This document shows positions 9,501 to 17,553 of a DNA stretch of 64,000 bases, one piece after another (the first letter of the stretch is position 1; each line of letters starts with the position of its first letter). Source of the DNA: Neiella holothuriorum (GTDB lineage Bacteria; Pseudomonadota; Gammaproteobacteria; Enterobacterales; Neiellaceae); contig NZ_JAHZSS010000020.1 of NCBI RefSeq assembly GCF_019457915.1, positions 1-64,000 of the forward strand, in the 5' to 3' direction. The position numbers and the translations under genes were made by a program. The notes beneath the pieces were generated by a model. That model saw nothing but the letters and a program-made list of their open reading frames with translations, had not been told where the DNA came from and did no database searches.

Positions 9501-10121
9501 TATACTGCTAGTTTTGACATTGATGCGCCAACTGTAGCTGAAGAAAGCGTGCCATTTGACGTTACTTTAGCGGTTAACGGTTATCTTACAGACAACGAAT
9601 CAGTCATCGAGCTAGAAGCGGGCAAATTCTATTACGGTTTATTAGAGATGGGGACGACCGAATCGCTGAAAACCAATATTGGCACCACCGTTATTGGCAT
9701 CCGTGGTTTGGCGCCCGTGAACAGCGCACCGATGAAAACAGAGATGTTTGCTGACCAAGGCTATGATATCGATGGCGACAGCCTTGCTATCTCAATCGAC
9801 TTAAATGAATGGTTTAGTGATGCAGATGGCGACGATTTATCGTTCGATATGGAGTCTGAGCTTAACGCCGAGATTAGCGATGGTATTTTAACTGCAACCC
9901 TAACCGAAGCGGCTGAATATACCGTGCAGTTGACAGTATCTGATGGTAGCAATACCACTTCAGAAAGCTTTGTCATGACTGTAACCAAGCAAGAATCTTC
10001 GACCCAACCTGATCCATCACCAGTCTCTGGAGGTTCTGGTGGCGGGACATTTGGGGTATTGAGCTTGTTGATGGCTGGCGGGCTTTTAGCTTTCCGCAGA
10101 AGACTGAAGAGCATCGCTTAA
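6561..10121 (+). CDS. Secreted S8 subtilisin-like serine protease with PA domain and GlyGly-CTERM tail
   Basis: This 1186-residue protein has a signal peptide ending near AGAQA, an I9 propeptide (about 45-165) and an S8 catalytic domain with an intact triad: Asp200 (IDTGI), His282 (GHGSHVAS) and Ser621 (SGTSMSSPHVAG). A PA domain is inserted around 435-545. It is followed by Fn3-like and pre-peptidase C-type beta domains and a C-terminal SGGSGGGTFG, hydrophobic helix and RRRLK. That tail fits the GlyGly-CTERM/rhombosortase signal seen with type II secretion in this group. ATG 6561 is chosen over the in-frame TTG 6546 because GAGGA (6548-6552) sits 8 bases before it. It lies 56 bp after the inactive paralogue, probably in one transcript. 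Role: extracellular or surface protein degradation. Confidence 0.9.
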   Translation: MHIKHLMLPALLLACSTAGAQASDDVQTGNVIAQGDQLKKLKTSYKKNRDNLYFIQFNDEPLASYKGGISNLAATSLNAAPSNRSASGQLDVHSAVSLQYKGYLAAQQAQALSSLSQKLSRKLNVKHSYQTVLNAVAVELEDSEVKAVMRDASVRNVEKIGMHYLHTANGPSFIQAPAVWSGEGSFAGSKGEGVIVGIIDTGINAAHPSFADVGADGYDHTNPLGEGVYLGDCVEYAKFCNDKLIGIVSYSDIIDYYPEVVNPTEFDDIDDKLKVGYDFQGHGSHVASTAAGNILHDVNYYMNVTDDEGSIGAPSSFNFDMVSGVAPHANIVSYQVCDLYGCYPELTALAVEHAIENGVNVMNYSIGGSARDPWSSVDAEAFLNAREAGIHVATSAGNSGPDPETIGAPGNAPWITTVAAYTHDRHFTPKMLTAFEGGQSILADIEGVAATTGYSGKVVLAADYDDAGCLSPFAANTFNGEIVVCERGDIARVRKGLNVQEGGAGGLILMNVDGGAETLDADNHIIPAIHINAEDGQLLVDWLSEGNDHSVTITASSLTSDPDAADVAGAFTSRGPNLPYANIFSPDIAGPGVDIYAADAEDKPFDSEGGNIPYVVMSGTSMSSPHVAGALALIHSVHPDWTPAQVQSAVMGTAHRLTYTDDEGTGDKVRSDFFSQGAGSIRIQDAIHAGLILDITYQEYLSADPYAGGDPTTLNSTSIALDSCLGTCEWQRTVTATADGTWTANYEYLNPGFELTATPSQFTLEAGESQTITFSASSNIELEDESVHGYVIFESASEALSDTHFQATIGFRGGEIAESVSASLNNVDNTIVIKDVVTSGSNDLQARGFGLFEAVTVEGTAQGASNDSERNSPARYQSTIFSHQIIVEPYTKKLVVEIIDSTAPDMDLYVGIDENDDGKPDSIEMYYSLLCVSGREDSAEYCELDKPPVGNYWIFAHNFAGSSEFEPDSVTIRIGHLPYRYTASFDIDAPTVAEESVPFDVTLAVNGYLTDNESVIELEAGKFYYGLLEMGTTESLKTNIGTTVIGIRGLAPVNSAPMKTEMFADQGYDIDGDSLAISIDLNEWFSDADGDDLSFDMESELNAEISDGILTATLTEAAEYTVQLTVSDGSNTTSESFVMTVTKQESSTQPDPSPVSGGSGGGTFGVLSLLMAGGLLAFRRRLKSIA

Positions 10122-10141
10122 ACATCAGTATCGAATGTTTA

Positions 10142-10169
10142 AAAGAGCTCACATTAGTGAGCTCTTTTT
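10142..10169 (+). terminator. Terminator after the subtilase genes
   Basis: AAAGAGCTCAC (10142-10152) pairs with GTGAGCTCTTT (10157-10167) around ATTA and runs into a short T tract. It is placed 20 bases after the protease stop codon and closes the regulator-protease region. Confidence 0.85.
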
Positions 10170-10305
10170 GTTGCGCTTATCTTAACTAACCACCGGCTTT
10201 TGCGTGCCGTGTTGCACAATGGTAGCAGTGCTCCTTTTCTAGCTAGTCATGTGTTTGTTCAGCTTTTAGACGAGTATGGAAAGCGCTAACGGCGTCGCGG
10301 AACAT

Positions 10306-10321
10306 TGTTAACTTACTAACA
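10306..10321 (+). promoter_or_regulatory. NifA-type upstream activator site
   Basis: TGTTAACTTACTAACA matches the NifA site TGT-N10-ACA exactly and has 5-bp symmetric arms. It lies about 95 bp upstream of the start site expected from the sigma-54 element at 10383, the usual distance for NifA activation through DNA looping. The gene behind it is cowN, a known nif-regulon member in diazotrophs. Confidence 0.65.
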
Positions 10322-10365
10322 AACCTCACAAAAACAACACGTTAATGAAATGTTAAACGCATTTA

Positions 10366-10378
10366 TATCAGTAGGTTA
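10366..10378 (+). promoter_or_regulatory. Possible IHF site
   Basis: TATCAGTAGGTTA fits the IHF consensus WATCAANNNNTTR with one mismatch and lies between the NifA-type site and the sigma-54 element. IHF bending between these two elements is usual at nif promoters. The consensus is loose, so chance matches are common. Confidence 0.35.
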
Positions 10379-10382
10379 GATA

Positions 10383-10399
10383 TGGCTCATGGTTTGCTT
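10383..10399 (+). promoter_or_regulatory. Sigma-54 (-24/-12) promoter of cowN
   Basis: TGGCTC-ATGGT-TTGCTT carries the invariant GG (10384-10385) and GC (10396-10397) exactly ten bases apart and differs from TGGCAC-N5-TTGCT at one position. The start site would be near 10409, giving a leader of about 35 bases before the cowN ATG, with GAGGT at 10432-10436 as ribosome site. Confidence 0.7.
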
Positions 10400-10443
10400 T
10401 GATTCCCTTGAAGCCGATTTAACTAACTTATGAGGTAACTGTC

Positions 10444-10734
10444 ATGGCGCCGGAGTCGCAGCAAACCGATCGTTATATTTCATTTTCTGGTATCGCTTGT
10501 GATGCGAACGCCGACAAACTTGTCGCGATCTTAGAGCATCACTTAAGTGATCAGCATGGTGGCAATGAGTGGGTTAACTACTTCCAGAAAAAACGTGCAG
10601 AGCAAACACGTATGGGGGGGGACAACTTGCATTTTATTGGTAATCAACTCAATCCGCTGTTCGAGTACTTCCAAGCGTGTGGTGACGAAGAGGCGGATGC
10701 GCTGCTCTATCAAATCGAACAAGAGTGTCTGTAA
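10444..10734 (+). CDS. cowN: CowN, protection of nitrogenase from carbon monoxide
   Basis: This 96-residue cytoplasmic protein shows the family pattern from end to end: DRYISFSGIACDANA at the N terminus, a WVNYFQKKRAE middle, a DNLHFIGNQLNPLFEYF helix and an acidic C terminus (EADALLYQIEQECL). CowN proteins sustain N2 fixation in the presence of CO by protecting nitrogenase. The annotation rests on recalled family resemblance, and it is strengthened by the independent NifA/sigma-54 promoter in front. No nif gene is in this window, so the gene is a stray member of that regulon. GAGGT lies 7 bases before the ATG. A non-nitrogenase role cannot be excluded from this window. Confidence 0.8.
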   Translation: MAPESQQTDRYISFSGIACDANADKLVAILEHHLSDQHGGNEWVNYFQKKRAEQTRMGGDNLHFIGNQLNPLFEYFQACGDEEADALLYQIEQECL

Positions 10735-10803
10735 TTTACTAACTTTTCATTTGTTATAACTCTGATAAGGTGTCATGGGGTTGGTAGGAAACCAAGGTAT
10801 GAC

Positions 10804-11709
10804 ATGGATTGGACGCAGTTTGATTTAAACCTCTTAAGAACGTTATTGGTATTGTTGCAGGAAAAGAACACTCGCAAGGCTGCAGATCGTTTAGGCGTAA
10901 GCCAGCCTGCCGTGAGCCGTTCATTAGCAAGAATTCGTGCTTGCTTCGATGATCCGCTGTTTATTCGACAGGCTCGGGGACTCGCGTTAACCGATCGTGG
11001 TGTCGAGTTAGCCGAGCAACTACCAGAGATCATGGAAGCGCTACAGGCAAGCTTGCAAGGGAAGCAATTCGAGCCAGAAAAACTTACCGGTAAGTTTCGC
11101 TTGGCGATGAATAGCTACTTATCAGAAAGCCATGGCTACTTAGTTTGCCAAGCGATTATGGCTCAAGCGCCAAACGTTGAGCTTGAGCTTCACAACTACA
11201 CGCCATCAACACAAATGCAATTGCAGCGGCAAATCTTAGATGCTGCGATTAGTTTTTATCCGCTCGATTTATCGAAAGAGATTCGACAACAAGTGGTGAG
11301 TACCACCAATGTTGGCGCTTTGTGCCGTAAAGACCATCCGCTTGAGTCTAAGTTTTTTGAGCCAATGGATTTAGCTAATTACCCGGTGGCCGGGTTAATT
11401 TTGCCTGAGTTCAATGAGCAGCAAATGCTGATTCAAAAATTGCTGGGCAAATCGTTTGTGTTGCAGCCTAAATTCCGTAGCCAACAGCTTGCGACAATAC
11501 TTCAATACGTCAGCGACTCCGATGGCTTGTGCATTGCACCCAAATCCAGCTTTTGTGGAAAATTGCCGGACGATTATCGGTTTTTGGAATTAAGCCATGA
11601 GGGGCACACCGTTGAAATGCCAATAGCGTTGGCATTCCATAATAATAAATATCGCACTGCGAAATTTAATTGGCTGGCTCAGTTAGTCGAAGGTGTTTTT
11701 AGCGCATAA
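10804..11709 (+). CDS. LysR-family transcription regulator
   Basis: This is a standard 301-residue LysR protein. The N-terminal helix-turn-helix covers about residues 3-62 (FDLNLLRTLLVLLQEKNTRKAA, SQPAVSRSLARIR, DDPLFIRQARG), followed by a substrate-binding-type effector domain. It resembles the NahR/LinR-like LysR branch, which begins DLNLL and has the DPLFxR motif; its ligand is unknown. It follows cowN by 69 bp on the same strand, but the two need not be linked: the cowN promoter looks NifA-dependent. Its stop codon overlaps the T-tract of the terminator used by the convergent DUF3179 gene. Confidence 0.85.
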   Translation: MDWTQFDLNLLRTLLVLLQEKNTRKAADRLGVSQPAVSRSLARIRACFDDPLFIRQARGLALTDRGVELAEQLPEIMEALQASLQGKQFEPEKLTGKFRLAMNSYLSESHGYLVCQAIMAQAPNVELELHNYTPSTQMQLQRQILDAAISFYPLDLSKEIRQQVVSTTNVGALCRKDHPLESKFFEPMDLANYPVAGLILPEFNEQQMLIQKLLGKSFVLQPKFRSQQLATILQYVSDSDGLCIAPKSSFCGKLPDDYRFLELSHEGHTVEMPIALAFHNNKYRTAKFNWLAQLVEGVFSA

Positions 11710-11729
11710 AAAAGGCCCCTTGCGGGGCC
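11707..11729 (-). terminator. Terminator of the DUF3179 gene
   Basis: GGCCCC (11714-11719) pairs with GGGGCC (11724-11729); read on the minus strand it is followed by six T (11708-11713). The T-run covers the LysR stop codon. A second small stem, GTCCAA with TTGGAC (11732-11747), lies beside it. Confidence 0.75.
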
Positions 11730-11759
11730 AAGTCCAATTACTTGGACGTGCGTTAATAA

Positions 11760-12920
11760 CTAGCTCATGACCTCAGTGTTTGGGAACCAGTGCGCCCAGA
11801 CCATCCAAAATACGCCGTTGTGCATCGGTACTTGGGTTAAGCGTCCTTGGTCGGTGTTACCAAATACATCGATCTCCTCAAACTCGATCTGTTGGCCATT
11901 TTTTACGGTGTCGAACACATTGAGAATATCGCTCTGCTGGTCGTAAACCATGACCATGTTGCGACCATCCACTTCGAACTTATAAATAGGGTTCGCCTGT
12001 GCAAACCGTTGAGTAAACGCTAACTGATTGTTGTTCGACGTGTAGCCCCAAACTTGCTCTTTATGTTCTACGCGCGTATCGGCCATATCTAATGTGGGGA
12101 AGATAGCGCCGTGATCTGAGCTGAACTGTTTTGCCATCGGTCCTTCAAATACTTTCGTCAAAAATTTATCCATGTTGCGCTCAAAGGCGTAGAGGAACAC
12201 ACGCCCTTCGGGGTAAACGTTCTTAAAGTCGTGCCAGCTCATCATGGTATTGGCATGTTTTACGATGTTGGTGTCGGTAAACTCGGACTCCATGGTCATT
12301 TGCTGAATTAAATCACCGCTACTGCGGTCGACCATCACCAAGTTATTGTTGGTTTGAATCAAAATGCCCAAATCTGATTCGCCGTGGCCAATGTCTTGTT
12401 CAATAACCACTGGCAAATTACTCAAGGCACAAAACGTGATGGCGACGTCTTTACCGCCAATGTTGTCGCCAGCTATATGTGGGATCTCGAGGTGCTTGCG
12501 TGGAAAAGCGCGCACATCACCGTTAATTTCTACTGCATAGACAATATCTTCATCTTGTAGAATGTCATTTGCTTCGGCGATGCTGACATATTCAGCATTG
12601 TGCTGCAGTGAAGGGAAGAATGCTGCAAGCATGAAGTTAGCTGCGATAATGGTGGTTGCAACGCCGCCGGTTGCAAGCCCCATCTTTAATTTGTTCCAAA
12701 TTTGATATTTGCTATGCAGGTACCACAGATACCCCATGAGCCCGATGTTCAAGCCAATGAACCACCAACGATATTGATAATATGTGACGATCCATTCGCG
12801 CGGCAGGTTCAAGCTCTGTCCCGGCTCGGTCATTAAGACGGCACAAAATATTGAAAAAGTAGCTGTAACTGCAGCTACCAAGCTAAACCACACCAAAGGT
12901 TTTTTACTTGTGTTACTCAT
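11760..12920 (-). CDS. DUF3179 family membrane protein
   Basis: Three membrane segments lie in the first ~115 residues (VWFSLVAAVTATFSIFCAVLM, a YRWWFIGLNIGLMGYLWYL segment and a VATTIIAANFMLAAFF segment). A DUF3179 domain follows, with VYAVEINGDVRAFPRKHLE, GGKDVAITFCALSNLPVV and NNNLVMVDRSSGDLIQQ. The family has no established biochemical function. The start at 12920 (MSNTSKK) is chosen over 12953 because GGGAG sits 7 bases before it. The domain probably faces the periplasm. It is transcribed convergently to the LysR gene and divergently from nothing nearby. Confidence 0.75.
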   Translation of the reverse strand: MSNTSKKPLVWFSLVAAVTATFSIFCAVLMTEPGQSLNLPREWIVTYYQYRWWFIGLNIGLMGYLWYLHSKYQIWNKLKMGLATGGVATTIIAANFMLAAFFPSLQHNAEYVSIAEANDILQDEDIVYAVEINGDVRAFPRKHLEIPHIAGDNIGGKDVAITFCALSNLPVVIEQDIGHGESDLGILIQTNNNLVMVDRSSGDLIQQMTMESEFTDTNIVKHANTMMSWHDFKNVYPEGRVFLYAFERNMDKFLTKVFEGPMAKQFSSDHGAIFPTLDMADTRVEHKEQVWGYTSNNNQLAFTQRFAQANPIYKFEVDGRNMVMVYDQQSDILNVFDTVKNGQQIEFEEIDVFGNTDQGRLTQVPMHNGVFWMVWAHWFPNTEVMS

Positions 12921-13024
12921 GTTGCTACTCCCAAGAATTGATGTTGGCAACATGATAACAACGCAAGAGTTATGAGAAAGTGGCTGCGTGTACTTTCAGA
13001 TATAACGAAAATGATATTTCTTGG

Positions 13025-16000
13025 TTAGTGAAAATCTCTAGAATGAGCAGCGAGCGCTTGCAGGCGGTGGGTTTGATCAATAAGCCTGCCGGCAATGAGG
13101 TGGATCACCGCCTCGTCGCGCTCCACGATACCATGTACTTCTAATATCTTGGCCTGTAAGAATGGCTGTCGTTGTGCGCGCGCGGTATCGCGCCAAACCA
13201 CGACATTGATATTGCCGGTTTCATCTTCGAGGGTAACAAAGGTAACGCCACTGGCAGTTCCTGGCCGTTGCCGCCCAACGACAACGCCAGCAACTCGAGC
13301 CATTTCGCCATGTCGATAAGTTGCCAGCTGCACCGCATTGACGACGTTGCCAAACTCGCCCCGTTCGCGCAGCAGTTGCATAGGGTGGCTGGTCAGGCTT
13401 AGCCCCAAGTGTTGGTAGTCTTGCAGTAGGTTATCAATGGCTGATGGCTCAGCTAAATAAGCCGCGGGTGCCGGCTCTTTGATGCGTTGCTCGATTTGGT
13501 TGAATAGGGGGCTGTTATCTGTTGCTTCAGATAATTGCCAGTGGGCTTGATAACGATTCCCTGCAATTTGATTGAGCGCTCCGGATGCGGCGAGCGCTTG
13601 CAGCTCATGTCGGTTAATGCCCAGCCGCTGTAATGCCGCGGCACAGTCGTAACCGGCAGCTGGCCGGTGTTGGCAAAGCCGAGCTGCTGTAGCTGCGGAA
13701 AACCCTTTAATCAATCTCATCCCTAGTTGAATCGCCAGTTTTCTTTGAGAGGTGCTTACTAATTTGTGGTGCCAGTCACTACGATTGATGTCCACCGGTA
13801 ACACGGTCACATGGTGGCGTTGAACGTCTTGAATAAGCTGTGACGGCGAGTAAAACCCCATCGGCTGGCTGTTTAATAAAGCACAGCAAAAGGCGGCAGG
13901 GTGGTGGTATTTAAGCCAAGCAGAAACATAGGCTAGCAACGCAAAACTAGCGGAATGAGACTCAGGAAAACCATATTCACCAAAGCCTAAAATCTGTTTA
14001 AAAATACGATCAGCAAAACTGCTGGAATAGCCATTCTTTGCCATGCCAGAACGTAGCTTGTGCTCGAATTGAGCGAGCTTGCCGTTGCGCTTCCAACTTG
14101 CCATGGCTCGCCGCAATTGATCGGCTTCACCTGCGCTAAAGCTGGCAGCAACCATGGCAAGTTTAATGACCTGCTCTTGGAAAATTGGCACTCCCATGGT
14201 GCGCTCAAGCACGGCCTTGACGGCCTCATTGGGGTAGCTAATCGGTTCTTTGCCATGACGTCGCCGCAAGTAAGGGTGAACCATGTCACCTTGAATTGGG
14301 CCGGGCCGAACAATGGCAATTTGTACCACCAAATCGTAATAACAGCGGGGCCTTAAGCGGGGCAACATATTGGTTTGGGCGCGCGATTCAATTTGAAAAA
14401 CGCCAATGCTATCGGCTTGGCACAGCATGTCGTAAACCTCGGGCTGCTCCCACTGCACTTGCCCCATGTCTAATGAAGGCCCGCCGGCTTTGGCCACCAA
14501 GTCGAAACAGCGACGGATTGCCGTTAGCATCCCCAGCGCCAACACATCCACTTTCAGTAGTCCTAACGCCTCCAAGTCATCTTTGTCCCACTGGATCACC
14601 GTTCGTGCTGCCATGGCGGCATTTTCCGTTGGTACTAAAGAGTGGAGAGGCCCGGATGAAATGACAAACCCACCCACGTGCTGTGATAAGTGACGGGGGA
14701 ACCCAATAATTTGTTCCACCAGGTCACTAAAATGACGGACTTGCGGGTGATCGCTAGGGCCTAGCCACGTCAGTTGTTGGTGCCAGTCTTGCTGCTTATC
14801 GCGCCGGTCAACATGGGCTAAAAACTGATCCAGCTGGTTATCAACAAAGCCCAGCGCTTTACCCACATCGCGAACGGCGCTTTTAAAGCGGTAACTGATG
14901 ACTGTGGCTGCAAGAGCGGCCCGCTCTCGGCCATATTTCTGATAAATGTACTGAATGACTTCTTCGCGGCGTTCGTGCTCGAAGTCGACATCAATATCTG
15001 GCGGCTCGCCTCGTTCTTTGGAGATAAATCGCTCGAATAGCACCTGAATTTTGCGGGGATCGACTTCGGTAATACCAAGGCAATAACACACCACCGAATT
15101 TGCAGCCGATCCGCGGCCTTGATAAAGAATGCGCTGATTTTTGGCAAACCGAACAATGTCTTCAATGGTGAGAAAAAAGTGGGCGTATTGCAGCGTATCG
15201 ATGAGCGCAAGCTCTTTCGCAATAATGGCTTGAATCGCCAAAGGCACCCCGTCAGGAAAGCGCCATTGCTGACCCTGTTCAACAAGCTGGCGGAGGTAAC
15301 TCATTGGCGTGTGGCCTGCCGGCACCAGTTCGGCTGGATATTGATATTTCAGCTCATCAAGACTGAATTGACAACGAACCGCGAGCTCACTGGCATGGCT
15401 TAGGTGCTGGCGTAAAAATAAACGTTGTAGGCTAGATTGAGGGCGTAGGTGGCGCTCGGTGTTACTACTGGCTTGCGCTAAAACTTGATCAACTGGCTGG
15501 TTCAGGCGAATGCTCGTTAATGTATCGAGTAGTGGTTGCCGCTCTGGCACATGCATTAATACGGCGCCACATGCCACCACAGGCCACGGCTGCTGTTCGG
15601 CAAAATCACACAGGTTTTGATAACGGGTTTTATCTTCACCATTTAGGGTGCGATTGGCGATGAGCCAGATATTGTCTTGTCGATAACGACTTAACCAATC
15701 CAGTGACGACGACCATTGCTCGGTATCCGCAGGTGCTATCCAGCCAATAAAAGCTTGTTGAATAATGCTAGTTACATCGTCTCGATGGAGCTGATAACTG
15801 CCCTTTGCGCTGCGCATTCGACCGCGAGTGATGAGTTGGCTGATCTCGCCATAGGCCTGTAAGTGTTGCGCCCACAGCACAAGTTGATCGCCTTCGCTCA
15901 GTCGTACATAAGTCCCCACAATCAGCGGCAGGCCAACGGCTTTGGCGGCAACATGGGCGCGTACCACGCCCGCTAATGAGCATTCATCGGTAATGGCTAA

Positions 16001-16111
16001 CGCTTGGTAACCTAACTCAAATGCCCGCTCGACTAACTCCTCTGGATGAGAGGCTGCCTGTAGAAAGCTAAAGTTGGATTGGCAGAATAACTCTGCATAT
16101 GGTGGGTTCAT
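13025..16111 (-). CDS. dnaE2: Error-prone DNA polymerase DnaE2 (ImuC)
   Basis: This is a C-family polymerase of about 1028 residues: PHP domain at the N terminus (YAELFCQSNFSFLQAASHPEEL, ALAITDEC), polymerase core with the catalytic DIDVDFEHERR block and RGSAANSVVCYCLGIT, helix-hairpin-helix and an OB fold near the C terminus. The length and the lack of the DnaE1 tail fit the ImuC/DnaE2 branch. It performs translesion synthesis with ImuA and ImuB during the SOS response. The start at 16111 (MNPPYAEL) lies 5 bases after the imuB stop, so the two are translationally linked; the longer frame to 16144 would overlap imuB. It is the last gene of the imu operon. Confidence 0.92.
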   Translation of the reverse strand: MNPPYAELFCQSNFSFLQAASHPEELVERAFELGYQALAITDECSLAGVVRAHVAAKAVGLPLIVGTYVRLSEGDQLVLWAQHLQAYGEISQLITRGRMRSAKGSYQLHRDDVTSIIQQAFIGWIAPADTEQWSSSLDWLSRYRQDNIWLIANRTLNGEDKTRYQNLCDFAEQQPWPVVACGAVLMHVPERQPLLDTLTSIRLNQPVDQVLAQASSNTERHLRPQSSLQRLFLRQHLSHASELAVRCQFSLDELKYQYPAELVPAGHTPMSYLRQLVEQGQQWRFPDGVPLAIQAIIAKELALIDTLQYAHFFLTIEDIVRFAKNQRILYQGRGSAANSVVCYCLGITEVDPRKIQVLFERFISKERGEPPDIDVDFEHERREEVIQYIYQKYGRERAALAATVISYRFKSAVRDVGKALGFVDNQLDQFLAHVDRRDKQQDWHQQLTWLGPSDHPQVRHFSDLVEQIIGFPRHLSQHVGGFVISSGPLHSLVPTENAAMAARTVIQWDKDDLEALGLLKVDVLALGMLTAIRRCFDLVAKAGGPSLDMGQVQWEQPEVYDMLCQADSIGVFQIESRAQTNMLPRLRPRCYYDLVVQIAIVRPGPIQGDMVHPYLRRRHGKEPISYPNEAVKAVLERTMGVPIFQEQVIKLAMVAASFSAGEADQLRRAMASWKRNGKLAQFEHKLRSGMAKNGYSSSFADRIFKQILGFGEYGFPESHSASFALLAYVSAWLKYHHPAAFCCALLNSQPMGFYSPSQLIQDVQRHHVTVLPVDINRSDWHHKLVSTSQRKLAIQLGMRLIKGFSAATAARLCQHRPAAGYDCAAALQRLGINRHELQALAASGALNQIAGNRYQAHWQLSEATDNSPLFNQIEQRIKEPAPAAYLAEPSAIDNLLQDYQHLGLSLTSHPMQLLRERGEFGNVVNAVQLATYRHGEMARVAGVVVGRQRPGTASGVTFVTLEDETGNINVVVWRDTARAQRQPFLQAKILEVHGIVERDEAVIHLIAGRLIDQTHRLQALAAHSRDFH

Positions 16112-16116
16112 GTTGG

Positions 16117-17538
16117 CTATCCGAACCAGCCATGAATAAACCACTCATTTTTTGGCGTGCGGTACACCCAGCATTGTTGGCCTTGCTGATCTTCTGCCAC
16201 AAAGTAATCGCGTTGGATGGGCTGGTTGTCCCACCAGCCGGTCACAATTCGCTCCGGTGCCGTTTTTAATTCCCAGGGCGCAGCTGGTAATGGCTTGGGC
16301 TGAGGTAATAGCCAACAAGGGCGAGCACCATGGTCGGCTCTAGCGGCAGTTGGCTCTGGCGCAGACTCGGCTGATAGCCGATAAGCATTCTCAGGCCTTG
16401 GGTCGGGGCAGGCCGCCAGTTGCAATACCTGCGCTTGACCTAAACGACTTTGCAGCCGGCTGATTAGCTGCCCCGCATTAAGTGCTTGGCTGTTGGTGTT
16501 GGCAAACAAATCGGTTGGTAGTTGCTGCTGAGGGACGAGTTCGGCGGCTTTCACGATCATGACCATGACAGGCTCAGGTAATACCAAGCTCTGCAATCGT
16601 AAGCGTGCTAATTGGATGAACTCGCCGGCCAAATGCTCTGGCTGTGCTAATCGCAATGTGACTTGGGTTGTTGGGTGCTCCCGATGCTCAAGTGCTAGCT
16701 CGACACTCACAGTGGCGAGCTGACGCTGCCTGAGGTACTGACTGAGTTCGCCCAAGATCCGCTGGAGAGGAAACAGCAAACCGTTGGTGTGCTGAATTTC
16801 ATGTAGGCAATGCCAGTGTCGAGTAAAGCATGCCGGCGGTTCAAACCATTGATAAGCCAGTGGCTGATCGCCCGTTAATTGTGCTAACCAAAGCGCAATC
16901 TCACCGTTAAATCGGCACTTCCAATCGGCCATGGGGATGGCCAACATTTGGCCAAGCTGTTTAATCCCAACATCGGTGAGCTTTTGTTGTTGGCGCAATG
17001 TCAGCGGTAAAGCGGCAACAGGCAGCTGCAACAGCTGTTGTTGTAGCTCAGCCGTTGCAGCTAACGGCATTGCGATACCGGCTTGAGCCAGTGTGTAAGC
17101 GGCAACTGGTGTATGGCCGGCAGCGGCATGAAAGCGTATTTTTTGTTCCAGTAGGGATTGTTCAAGTAGCTGCCAATGCGATGCTCGGCCGGTAAATAAG
17201 CGCCACATGCTGGCAACTTCCACGAGTAAGCCTTGCTCAAAGGCGAGGGCAATTTGAGCACAATACTGATAACAGGTTTCTGCTAACTGGATTAGTAGCT
17301 GTTGTTGGTATTGTGGCTTTTGCACTTGTAGTTGTAACTCTGGGTATAGCTGTAGCGCGGTGGTGAAAGGCATGCCGGGTTGAATGCCTTGTGCCTCGGC
17401 TTGCTGACACACTTGAATGACTCGCTTGTGCTGATCGAGTACGGCAACCGCGGCGTTGTCATCTTGCTGAGAGAGTTGATCGGCCTGTAAGTGAGGAAAG
17501 TGCAAGTACAGCCAGACTGGGGGCGTAGTGGGTGACAT
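16117..17538 (-). CDS. imuB: ImuB, inactive Y-family polymerase-like subunit
   Basis: This 473-residue DinB/UmuC-fold protein begins WLYLHFPHLQADQL, where active Y-family polymerases have their first metal-binding aspartate motif, so the catalytic residues appear absent, as is normal for ImuB. The family links ImuA and ImuC to the beta clamp in SOS mutagenesis. The C-terminal part (PERIVTGWWDNQPIQRDYFVAEDQQG) matches the conserved ImuB tail. It sits between imuA (15-bp gap) and dnaE2 (5-bp gap) in the usual order. Confidence 0.9.
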   Translation of the reverse strand: MSPTTPPVWLYLHFPHLQADQLSQQDDNAAVAVLDQHKRVIQVCQQAEAQGIQPGMPFTTALQLYPELQLQVQKPQYQQQLLIQLAETCYQYCAQIALAFEQGLLVEVASMWRLFTGRASHWQLLEQSLLEQKIRFHAAAGHTPVAAYTLAQAGIAMPLAATAELQQQLLQLPVAALPLTLRQQQKLTDVGIKQLGQMLAIPMADWKCRFNGEIALWLAQLTGDQPLAYQWFEPPACFTRHWHCLHEIQHTNGLLFPLQRILGELSQYLRQRQLATVSVELALEHREHPTTQVTLRLAQPEHLAGEFIQLARLRLQSLVLPEPVMVMIVKAAELVPQQQLPTDLFANTNSQALNAGQLISRLQSRLGQAQVLQLAACPDPRPENAYRLSAESAPEPTAARADHGARPCWLLPQPKPLPAAPWELKTAPERIVTGWWDNQPIQRDYFVAEDQQGQQCWVYRTPKNEWFIHGWFG

Positions 17539-17553
17539 GATCTTGGTACACCG

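Noticed and set aside
16117-17538. Loss of catalytic residues in ImuB as a novelty
   Set aside because: Inactive ImuB is the norm for this family, so it is expected rather than unusual.
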